From: Marinifilum sp. D737
GTDB lineage: Bacteria; Bacteroidota; Bacteroidia; Bacteroidales; Marinifilaceae
Reading direction: 5' to 3'
DNA: 37,386 nt
NCBI RefSeq assembly: GCF_026672275.1
Contig: NZ_JANQCD010000041.1
Coordinates: forward strand, 1 to 37,386
The position numbers were made by a program, and so were the translations under genes. Numbering within the stretch: position 1 is the first letter of the stretch; every line of letters begins with the position of its first letter. The notes beneath the pieces are model-generated. The model saw nothing but the letters and a program-made list of their open reading frames with translations. It did no database searches and was not told the origin of the DNA. Below are positions 7,364 through 14,430 of this stretch, in pieces.

Positions 7364-8006
7364 GTCAATTTAGTTTAAGGTTCGATTTGGTGGTGTTTTG
7401 GAATTCTTGGGTTTCCTAACTGTAATATCCGGTAATTTACATCTACAGAAATCTAATCAATCATTTTGCAATGGTTCTGAATCATCCTTTCATTCACAAA
7501 CCTACATTGTTCCTTCTAATTTGAAATTAAATTTTGACTATACTTTTTTACAATTTTCATTTTCATAATGTACAAATCCTTTAATTCAATATAAGTCTAA
7601 TTACTTAAAATCATATCCTATTAATACCGGTATAATTCCATTACTTCAATATTCCGACAGCAACCAAAAGCCAATTTATGCTTTTATGTTTATCGTATCG
7701 AGAAAATTCTAACCACTAGCACCATAAAAAACACTTCCTTCTTTTGAAATAATTACCACCAGATTCCAGTTTCATTCTTCCCTAAACTTTGAAAACATTT
7801 CATTGGTTCTCTTGTGACTTCACTTCTATGTTATCGAAAGAAACACATTGTTCAAGTTAGTGTATATAAAATCTCAAAGATGACACCTTTAATATTTTAA
7901 AGTTGGGAACAGTTGCACCACCCTCATTATACTTACTCTATAACACTTTGAAAGATTTAACACAAGAATATGAATTTCAATACAATCTGTTTATACAATT
8001 AAAATA
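7364..8006. other. Gene-free, AT-rich stretch
   Basis: About 640 bp with no convincing open frame, RNA gene or terminator that I can see. It should hold the promoter of the serine hydrolase at its left end and the 3' untranslated region of the lipoprotein gene at its right end. A short palindrome (ATACCGGTAT, around 7625) is the only symmetry noticed. It may be a decayed gene. Confidence 0.5.
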
Positions 8007-9017
8007 TCAAACTTCACCTCTTTCAATTTCTTCACCATCAATTTCCGATAGTAAGATATAATAATCACCAAGTAATTCATATGACTCATTTCCTGAAACC
8101 TGATCATATATTGTCTTCTTCTTTTTATAGGTGATCTTCATAATGTTATCTTGCTCATTGATAATATTAATATTTGTAAAAATTATATTATTTTGATCTG
8201 TTGTCTCGGGTGCCAGATCAATCATTTTTTCAAAATCAATTTCGTAATCTCTTAAGTTTAAATTCCTAATAGAGAATTTTCTTCCAGTGTAATACTCAAG
8301 TTCATTATTATAATATCCCATAGTACCACCAATACAATACATTATCGCATGACTATTTAGAAAACAATATGGTTCATAACCTTCAATTCCTCTTTGTTCC
8401 CCATCTCTTGTATCTCTATCCCATAAAAGCATTCCATCTCTTGTAAGTGCATAATAGGTAAATACAGTTCCTCCATCAATCCAATCTGCACTTTCTATAA
8501 AATAAGAATCTCGTATTTGAGTTAAATTTTTAAATTCACTGGAAGGATTCTTTGATTTCAATCCATATAATTGTTTACCAGTTTCATAGTCAAGAAGAAT
8601 CAAAGATGTACCAAAATGATGTGTTACGGAACTCGGATCTTCCTCGTTGGTAAGGTAACACTGCAAGAATAATCGTCCCTCATTAATCAATAAATTCGAA
8701 GAATGATTACAGTGAGAAAAAGCATAATTACCAATTAATTCGCTAGCAAGTTCAAAGGTATACACCTCTTCTCCACTTCTTTTATATTTAGCAAACCAAG
8801 CGTGACCATTTTTTCTTCCATAAGCCAATTTATAATCGTCCAACTCCACCACATTAACTACATGATCGATTAAATCTGCATTGGTAGGTTTTATTCCATG
8901 CAAATCAAATATTTCTTGCTGTGCAACATCATTTTTTGCAATATCATCATCTGAGCTACTACAAGCTATTAGAAATAAACCAAACGTAATTAGACTTATT
9001 AAAAATGATTTTTTCAT
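8007..9017 (-). CDS. Hypothetical lipoprotein, 336 aa
   Basis: The N-terminus is a lipoprotein signal: two lysines, a hydrophobic core, and a lipobox ending at C19 (FLIAC), followed by SSSDDD. The acidic run after the cysteine fits the surface-export signal described for Bacteroidota lipoproteins, so the protein may sit on the outside of the outer membrane (inference). The body is rich in alternating beta strands with repeated '.LLDYETGKQLYG' and 'ALTRDGMLLWDRDTR' phrases, which suggests a beta-propeller of the PQQ-like kind. No catalytic motif is recognised. It is a single gene, and no close neighbour suggests a role. Confidence 0.75.
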   Translation of the reverse strand: MKKSFLISLITFGLFLIACSSSDDDIAKNDVAQQEIFDLHGIKPTNADLIDHVVNVVELDDYKLAYGRKNGHAWFAKYKRSGEEVYTFELASELIGNYAFSHCNHSSNLLINEGRLFLQCYLTNEEDPSSVTHHFGTSLILLDYETGKQLYGLKSKNPSSEFKNLTQIRDSYFIESADWIDGGTVFTYYALTRDGMLLWDRDTRDGEQRGIEGYEPYCFLNSHAIMYCIGGTMGYYNNELEYYTGRKFSIRNLNLRDYEIDFEKMIDLAPETTDQNNIIFTNINIINEQDNIMKITYKKKKTIYDQVSGNESYELLGDYYILLSEIDGEEIERGEV

Positions 9018-9301
9018 CTCTTTAATTTTGAATTGTTAGTTATGTTATTTATCGTATTATATTCAAACTCAATTATAAAACACGCCTATTTCTCAATAAT
9101 TCTTAAATTATTAAAGAATATACGCAATAAAAATACAAAACAATAATTCTTAACCAAAAGAAGGTCATATTATTATTATTATAAATACTGCAAAATAAAA
9201 TAACTCTTAAAATATGACAAAAACAGACTATTTACTAAATGTAATATCATTGTCATTATGAGTTTTACCTAAAAATGAAAGCAAGCTGCACCAATCCAAT
9301 T

Positions 9302-9499
9302 TTATGCTTCTTTTTTGGGTCTGAATTTATTCCAAATACTTTCTATCAGGAATCCAATTCCAACTCCTAAAAAGAAACCTGCCAAAAAGTTCATGATTTC
9401 CTCATCAACAAGGATGTATCCTTCTTTTAATAATAATTTCGACAAAATACCCAATGCGATAAATAAGGGTGAAATGATTAGTTTGTTTTTGATTTTCAT
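9302..9499 (-). CDS. Small two-helix membrane protein, 65 aa
   Basis: Two hydrophobic segments (about 8-24 and 37-54) with a short acidic loop (VDEEIMN) between them and a basic tail (KFRPKKEA). The glycine-rich second helix (AGFFLGVGIGFLIESI) suits helix packing. The start codon lies only 2 bp after the stop of the MutS-like gene, so the two are almost certainly co-transcribed and probably translationally coupled. Function unknown; it could be a partner of the membrane-tethered ATPase. Confidence 0.7.
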   Translation of the reverse strand: MKIKNKLIISPLFIALGILSKLLLKEGYILVDEEIMNFLAGFFLGVGIGFLIESIWNKFRPKKEA

Positions 9500-9501
9500 G
9501 A

Positions 9502-11100
9502 CTAAGAATATTGCTTATTTAATGTTAGTTGATCCAGTTCTTTTGAAATGGCAATTGCTTCATCTATAACATCGCCGGGGTATTCGTTAATCTCAAGAAT
9601 TCGAATTGCATTTCTATTCTTCAGTTTCCCAGGCTTCAATTTGTAATCAAAATCCACCTTATTCTCATTCACAACTTCACTAAAGTGATACAATTCATAT
9701 TCATCTGTCAAGAGATCGGTAAGCTCGATATCGTGAGTGGATACGAATACAAAATTTTTATTCTTGCTTAAGGCTGAAAGAACAGCTTTCCCGGCTGATA
9801 TCCTCTCAACGGTATTGGTTCCTTTGAAAATTTCATCCAACAAAAACAGGTTTGCCTTACCGCTGGAGGCATTGTCAATCATCTCCTTAATGGTCAAAAC
9901 TTCCTCAAAATAATAGCTTCTGTCATTTATTAGGTCATCATTAATTCGGATGGCAGAATAAATTCGCAAACGAGGAAAAGTCATTGCTTCTGCAAAACAG
10001 GTATTAAGGGTCAAGCCGCATATCACATTCAGACCAATGGTTCTGATGAATGATGTTTTTCCAGACATATTTGAACCTGTCAGTAGAATGGACTTCTCAT
10101 TCACCTTAATGGTATTGGATATGCAATTGGGGATTAGTGGATGATAAACTTTTTCGGCTCTGATTTCAGACTTGTTAATTGAAGGGATACAATAAATATT
10201 GCTTCCTTTTCTTAAGGAAGCTATGGAAATCAGGGCATCTATTTCGCCAACAAAGCAATAAACACTTTCAATTTCTTTTCTTTTGGTATCCAATCGTTTT
10301 AAAATGCCAAACAGTAACAATGGTTCCAGGAGAAAAGCAATCTTAATCAGTTCCAGTATTCCCCAAAATACGGCTTCAAATTCACTTTGCAGATTGGCCT
10401 CTAATCGAAAGAAGGACATTCTGTTTCGAACCTGCTTTAACACTTGAATTGAGCTTTTAAGATCGGGATCAATTGGTTTGAATTCCTCTTCTTTAAACAG
10501 CTTGGCGGCAATATTATTCAATTTTAAAAGTTGCGGAATTGATCCCAGGTATTTGTATAGATTCCTTTTGTTCCAATAATGAAATACGATGTTGACAATG
10601 AAAGCTCCAAAAAACACAAAGAACATTTTGGCATTAAAAGGAATCATTAATAAGGACAACAAACTGGTAAAGGATAACAGACGAACTATAAAAAACCACC
10701 TGGGAGCTTGCTCATATTCTCCTTGAAATAAAGAGGCAATATAATAGGCTTCCGTCTTGTTGAGTGCATCAAGCTGTAACTGAGTATTAAGTCTAAACCG
10801 TTCATCTTGCAAAAGCTTTTGAATCAAATGCTCTTTGAACTCAAGCGCTTCCGATTGGGCAGGGATGTTTCTTAATTTATTGTACAAATACTGCTGGCCA
10901 ACTTTCGAATTCGTCCGATCCAGAAACATGAATAGTTCTTCAAAATCCAGATCATTGCAGGTCTTATCGGATAGAATATGAAAGGACTCGCCATTGCTCT
11001 TATTTTTAAAATAACTTTTAATCGAATCAAAATAGAATGGATCATTTTTTAACGCTCCAAATGACTCTTTTAATATCTCTGTTTTTTTCTTTTTTCGCAT
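9502..11100 (-). CDS. Membrane-tethered MutS-family ATPase, 532 aa
   Basis: The C-terminal half is a MutS-type ABC ATPase: Walker A TGSNMSGKTS (341-350), the family 'INDDL..DRSYYFEE' stretch (about 387-400), Walker B LFLLDE (418-423) and the H-loop STHD (454-457). The N-terminal mismatch-recognition domain of MutS is absent. Instead there are hydrophobic segments at about 135-152, 158-175 and 246-267, within what would be the lever/core region. Proteins of this build are known in Bacteroidota only as 'MutS-related', with no defined role. Mismatch repair is unlikely given the membrane segments. It heads a two-gene unit with the 65-residue membrane protein. Confidence 0.85.
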   Translation of the reverse strand: MRKKKKTEILKESFGALKNDPFYFDSIKSYFKNKSNGESFHILSDKTCNDLDFEELFMFLDRTNSKVGQQYLYNKLRNIPAQSEALEFKEHLIQKLLQDERFRLNTQLQLDALNKTEAYYIASLFQGEYEQAPRWFFIVRLLSFTSLLSLLMIPFNAKMFFVFFGAFIVNIVFHYWNKRNLYKYLGSIPQLLKLNNIAAKLFKEEEFKPIDPDLKSSIQVLKQVRNRMSFFRLEANLQSEFEAVFWGILELIKIAFLLEPLLLFGILKRLDTKRKEIESVYCFVGEIDALISIASLRKGSNIYCIPSINKSEIRAEKVYHPLIPNCISNTIKVNEKSILLTGSNMSGKTSFIRTIGLNVICGLTLNTCFAEAMTFPRLRIYSAIRINDDLINDRSYYFEEVLTIKEMIDNASSGKANLFLLDEIFKGTNTVERISAGKAVLSALSKNKNFVFVSTHDIELTDLLTDEYELYHFSEVVNENKVDFDYKLKPGKLKNRNAIRILEINEYPGDVIDEAIAISKELDQLTLNKQYS

Positions 11101-11272
11101 GATTGTATCTCTTGCTTTCCTGGATTAGAACCTATAAAATATCTACAATTAAAAATATTGTCTTCTTAGGTTTAAGTTCATGAATCTACAAAACAATAAA
11201 ATACAAACAAAGAAACTCATGGCTTAATTTGGCGCGTTATTCTTTAATATAATGCCAGCAAGTATATACAAG

Positions 11273-11298
11273 CAGAGGCAGCATGAATGCCGCCTCTG
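11273..11298 (-). terminator. Hairpin after the HD hydrolase gene, possible weak terminator
   Basis: CAGAGGC pairs with GCCTCTG, and the stem continues as GCAT/ATGC after one mismatch. It lies 20 bp past the stop at 11318. The following minus-strand sequence is not a clean T-tract, so termination is uncertain. Confidence 0.45.
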
Positions 11299-11317
11299 GA
11301 AAAATTATTTATACCTT

Positions 11318-11971
11318 TTACAACTGTCCTTCCCACTCTCTGTAAAACTGATTCAGATATTGCTCCATAAACTGATGACGCTGTTCGGCCAGGGCTTTGC
11401 CTGCTTTGGTATTCATTCTGTCTTTTAAGAGCAATAGTTTTTCGTAAAAATGATTGATGGTTGGAGCGCTTGAATTTTTGTACTCCTCCTTTGTCATGTT
11501 TAAATTGGGTTCTATTTCAGGATTGTAAATTTCGCGATTTTTATGTCCACCATAATTAAAGGTACGAGCAATACCTATGGCACCAATGGCATCCATTCTA
11601 TCCGCATCCTGTATTACATCCAATTCCAGAGATTTGAACTTTTGAGCCTCTTTTCCTCCTTTAAAAGAAATATTGCTGATGATCTGCTCCACATGAACAA
11701 TCACATCTTCATCTGTCTCTACCGATGATAGAAATTCCCTCGCCTTTTTTGGGCCTACACTCTCATCGCCATTGTGGAATTTTGAGTCGGCAATATCATG
11801 AAGCAAGGCACCCAACTCAACAACAAACAGATCTACTTTTTCATCTTCTGCCAAATGTTTAGCCGTTTTCCACACCCTGTAAATGTGCCACCAATCGTGA
11901 CCTCCTTCGGCATTAGCCAATGTTTGCTTTACAAATTCTACGGTTTGATTTATGATTTGCTCTTTGTTCAT
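11318..11971 (-). CDS. HD-domain phosphohydrolase, 217 aa
   Basis: The metal-binding residues of the HD superfamily are present in order: H25 in 'GGHDWWHIYRV', H58-D59 in 'GALLHDIAD' and D122 in 'VIQDADRMDAIG'. Length and motif spacing match the YedJ/YpgQ group of small soluble HD proteins, for which nucleotide phosphohydrolase or pyrophosphatase activity is reported for some members. The physiological substrate cannot be inferred. It is transcribed alone; the next gene downstream (MutS-like) is 217 bp away with dispersed repeats between. Confidence 0.9.
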   Translation of the reverse strand: MNKEQIINQTVEFVKQTLANAEGGHDWWHIYRVWKTAKHLAEDEKVDLFVVELGALLHDIADSKFHNGDESVGPKKAREFLSSVETDEDVIVHVEQIISNISFKGGKEAQKFKSLELDVIQDADRMDAIGAIGIARTFNYGGHKNREIYNPEIEPNLNMTKEEYKNSSAPTINHFYEKLLLLKDRMNTKAGKALAEQRHQFMEQYLNQFYREWEGQL

Positions 11972-12117
11972 GTTCTTATTCTTAAATTTTAGGAGTGTGA
12001 AATTAATTATTTTAGACGTAGATTTATTAACCTGAGTTCAGTTTAAAATATTGTCACAGTTTACACTGGTGAAAGAGCTATACTAACATTCAGCAGACAA
12101 GATGATCAAACAAAAAA

Positions 12118-12148
12118 AAAGAACCTTTGCCAATTGCAAAAGTTCTTT
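12118..12148 (-). terminator. Strong intrinsic terminator of the four-gene operon, start of a dispersed repeat
   Basis: On the minus strand a 13 bp stem (AAAGAACTTTTGC / GCAAAGGTTCTTT, one G-U) with a 5 nt loop is followed by nine T residues. It lies 60 bp beyond the stop of the zinc-ribbon gene. Together with 12149-12200 (CTTTGTG.. phrases) it forms a repeat that also occurs twice at 37193-37386, where the stem keeps pairing despite base changes. Confidence 0.9.
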
Positions 12149-12208
12149 GTGTTTCTTCGTGAAATACTTCTTTACCCTTTGTGGTTAAATTTTTATTCTG
12201 AAGCCAAA

Positions 12209-12451
12209 TTAATAGCCAATTCCTGCGGCCATAATGTTGTTAGGATCGAAAGCGTGACAAGGTGTTACACCATGTACCATATCGCATTTAGGGCAATGTC
12301 CTTCGAATTCTTCCATGGTAAAAGTTTCCTTACAACCATGACATTCGATATCCATAGGCATTGGCATCAATTGCTCTGCAAAGCCCATCATTCTAATTTT
12401 ATCAACTACTTGTTTTCCGTTTTCAAAGCTTCCTGCGCATCCGTCATGCAT
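12209..12451 (-). CDS. Small zinc-ribbon protein, 80 aa, last gene of the operon
   Basis: Two CxxC pairs, C37-H-G-C40 and C53-P-K-C56, form a typical rubredoxin-like zinc ribbon. Additional thiols are C5 near the start (HDGCAG) and C65-H66 (TPCHAF). A methionine-rich linker (MMGFAEQLMPMPM, 21-33) lies between. I know no named family. The gene has an unusually good Shine-Dalgarno (AGGAGG, 12464-12459) for a Bacteroidota gene, just after a 10 bp stem hairpin at 12474-12505. This suggests that it is translated at its own level within the operon. The role could be metal delivery or protein-protein contact; this is inference from the cysteines and from the cysteine-rich GTPase upstream. Confidence 0.8.
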   Translation of the reverse strand: MHDGCAGSFENGKQVVDKIRMMGFAEQLMPMPMDIECHGCKETFTMEEFEGHCPKCDMVHGVTPCHAFDPNNIMAAGIGY

Positions 12452-12473
12452 AATTATTTCCTCCTGATTAGTT

Positions 12474-12505
12474 GGTTTTGGTCAATAGTAAGCAAGACCA
12501 AAACC
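12474..12505 (-). promoter_or_regulatory. Intercistronic hairpin upstream of the zinc-ribbon gene
   Basis: A perfect 10 bp stem (GGTTTTGGTC / GACCAAAACC) with a 12 nt loop ends about 9 bp before the AGGAGG ribosome site. There is no T-tract, so it is more likely an mRNA processing or stability element than a terminator. Confidence 0.6.
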
Positions 12506-12552
12506 TTTATAATGATTTCTATTATTAATTCTTAATTACCAATTGATAATTG

Positions 12553-13581
12553 CTAAAAACCTATGTCTTCCTGTCGAATAATTTCACCATGACGAAGACG
12601 AGTTCTCATGTTTTGAATCACATTGTCCATTCTTTCCAATTCCGAAAGAAGGTTCTGCTCATCGCCACTGGTATCAATTACTTTATGAATTCCTCCGTTT
12701 TTGATTACAATTCTTCTGTCTCCCATTAATGCCAAAATAGGATCGTGAGTTGCCATCAATACAATTTTCTCCTCACCTACCAACAGTTCCAAAGCTTTCT
12801 TACGATCGATACCTGCATTTTCAATCTCATCAATCAAAATAATTGGTGATTTACTTAGAATCGCAGTATCAGCAATCATTAATGCTCTCGATTGTCCTCC
12901 ACTCAAGCTGGTAATCGGAGTATCCAAACTGAACTTCTCTCCTGCCAAATTATTAGCTTGTTCAAATATCTTGTTGATTACACCTTCAACATTCTCAACC
13001 AATCGGCTTTGAGCATGTAATTCTATAAACTCATAAACCGAAAGGTCCATTACAAAGTTCATGTTCTGAGACAACTGAGCCACCAATTTATGTCCTGAAG
13101 TCACTCGCCATTTTTTATCGCCTTTCTCGCCATTTACCAATATGGTTCTGGAAGTTGGCGTATCATTTTGTGCTACCCATTCAATATCTGCCAACAATCT
13201 ACTTTTTCCCGAACCTGTTGGACCAACAATACAAACAATTTCACTTTTGTTGATAGTCAACTCTTCGAATTGCTCCTTCTCGCCTGATTTATTGGTTCCA
13301 GGCAAAAGCGTAATGCTATTTACGCCCTCATCCTCATCTTCGCCAAGGAAAGCCAACATTTGGCTAATGTATTCGACCATGGATTCCATTACCTGAGCTT
13401 TATCCATTGCACGATTTTCCTTTTCCTCTTCATCATCCAAAATGTTCAGAAAATCATCCAACTTTTCGTTGATTTGCCCATCAACCTCCAAGGTGTTTTC
13501 TTCGAAAAATCCAGGAAGAAAAGGATACTGCTCAAATAGATCGGCAATTGTTTTTTGTTGTATATCTTGTGTTGTGATCAT
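12553..13581 (-). CDS. Soluble ABC-type ATPase with N-terminal DUF1858-like domain, 342 aa
   Basis: Residues about 100-310 form a complete ABC ATPase: Walker A GPTGSGKS (120-127), signature LSGGQ (226-230), Walker B IILIDE (247-252), and H-loop ATHD (277-280). Residues 1-50 (TTQDIQQKTIADLFEQYPFL...) resemble the DUF1858/ScdA N-terminal helical domain, also seen at the start of the substrate-binding-like protein of this operon, but without the usual cysteine. Residues 50-90 are very acidic (DDEEEKEN, GEDEDEG). No permease gene lies nearby and the protein has no membrane segment. It is therefore probably not a classical transporter subunit. It may instead drive a conformational or assembly step, as SufC-like or AtwA-like ATPases do (analogy only). 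It is followed 101 bp later by the zinc-ribbon gene. Confidence 0.85.
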   Translation of the reverse strand: MITTQDIQQKTIADLFEQYPFLPGFFEENTLEVDGQINEKLDDFLNILDDEEEKENRAMDKAQVMESMVEYISQMLAFLGEDEDEGVNSITLLPGTNKSGEKEQFEELTINKSEIVCIVGPTGSGKSRLLADIEWVAQNDTPTSRTILVNGEKGDKKWRVTSGHKLVAQLSQNMNFVMDLSVYEFIELHAQSRLVENVEGVINKIFEQANNLAGEKFSLDTPITSLSGGQSRALMIADTAILSKSPIILIDEIENAGIDRKKALELLVGEEKIVLMATHDPILALMGDRRIVIKNGGIHKVIDTSGDEQNLLSELERMDNVIQNMRTRLRHGEIIRQEDIGF

Positions 13582-13600
13582 GTTGTTGCTTTTTTAATCC

Positions 13601-13648
13601 ACCAACTTAAGCTGGTCGTTATTGATTTCCTCCAGTTAAAACTGGAGG
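13601..13648. repeat. Pair of REP-like hairpins between two operon genes
   Basis: ACCAACTTAAGCTGGT (13601-13616) and CCTCCAGTTAAAACTGGAGG (13629-13648) are two adjacent palindromes with 8 and 9 bp arms. In the first, the one mismatch is a G-U pair in minus-strand RNA. They fill the 107 bp gap between the GTPase and ATPase genes, next to an AGCTTGTAGCTTG repeat at about 13670. They could affect relative expression of the two genes. Confidence 0.75.
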
Positions 13649-13688
13649 CTATTCATATCGATATCTTGAAGCTTGTAGCTTGATACTT

Positions 13689-14396
13689 TTAGCTTTTTTT
13701 CTTTTTATCTTCCATGTCAATTTTTCGAACATTACCCATTTGGTAACTCTCTCCAATTCTGGTTTCACCCAAACAGTATGAACAAAGAGCCGATGGCATT
13801 GAGAATCGAAGTTTTTCACCAACCAATGTTTTTACCTCAACTTTTTCGTCGTACAGTAAAGTACTTAATTCGTATGCTCCCTGACCGGTTAAACCGTTTA
13901 CATGCATAATGCTTGCACCAGGATTTACCGTATTTACTCTGGAAGCAAAAACCTCACGTTCGGCCTGCGATACAATATCACCCTTGGTAATAATTACGAT
14001 ATCGGCAGATTTCAACATTGGTCCAATTTTCTTTGGTGTATTGATACCACTCAAATTATCGATTACACAAACAGCAGTTACACTTTTCACATATGGAGAA
14101 CAACGATTACACAATCCGGCACTTTCAGTGATTAAAATATCCAAGCCTTCTTTAATTCCCCACTGGGTAACTTCCTCGATATTACTTACAAAATAGTGAT
14201 CAGGGCAAAGTGATCCTGACAATCCTTTCTTCACTTTAACACCCGCTTTTTCGTATAAAATATCATCATCGGTATAAAGGCAATCGAATTTTACGACTCC
14301 TACCTCCAAACCACGTTTCTGGAAAGAATCGATGGTCTTTAAAATCACTGCTGTTTTTCCCGATGAAGGAGGTCCCGATACTGTAACTAAGTTCAT
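13689..14396 (-). CDS. Cysteine-rich HypB/UreG-like P-loop GTPase, 235 aa
   Basis: The N-terminal P-loop GPPSSGKTA (8-16) and the general SIMIBI-type layout, with a TKGD guanine-specificity motif (137-140), place it with the CobW/HypB/UreG metallochaperone GTPases. Candidate metal ligands stand out: C64-P-D-H67, C96-N-R-C99 immediately after the switch-like 'LLITESAG' stretch, and C205-S-Y-C208 near the C-terminus. Paired cysteines at the position after 'ESAG' match where HypB and UreG carry their nickel-binding cysteines. I infer a role in metal or metallocluster delivery. No hydrogenase, urease or CO dehydrogenase gene is in the window, so the target is unknown. The start is 34 bp after the stop of the preceding gene, which makes an operon almost certain. 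Confidence 0.85.
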   Translation of the reverse strand: MNLVTVSGPPSSGKTAVILKTIDSFQKRGLEVGVVKFDCLYTDDDILYEKAGVKVKKGLSGSLCPDHYFVSNIEEVTQWGIKEGLDILITESAGLCNRCSPYVKSVTAVCVIDNLSGINTPKKIGPMLKSADIVIITKGDIVSQAEREVFASRVNTVNPGASIMHVNGLTGQGAYELSTLLYDEKVEVKTLVGEKLRFSMPSALCSYCLGETRIGESYQMGNVRKIDMEDKKKKS

Positions 14397-14430
14397 ATGT
14401 TGTGTTGTTTATTCTGTTAGTGTTTAATAA

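Noticed and set aside
7364-8006. Possible small RNA or decayed gene in the long gap
   Set aside because: I found no terminator, conserved RNA shape or translated homology by eye, so nothing specific is claimed.
9315-9569. Plus-strand frame of 84 codons
   Set aside because: It is antisense to the 65-residue membrane protein and the end of the MutS-like gene. The minus-strand reading has two membrane helices and sits 2 bp from its neighbour.
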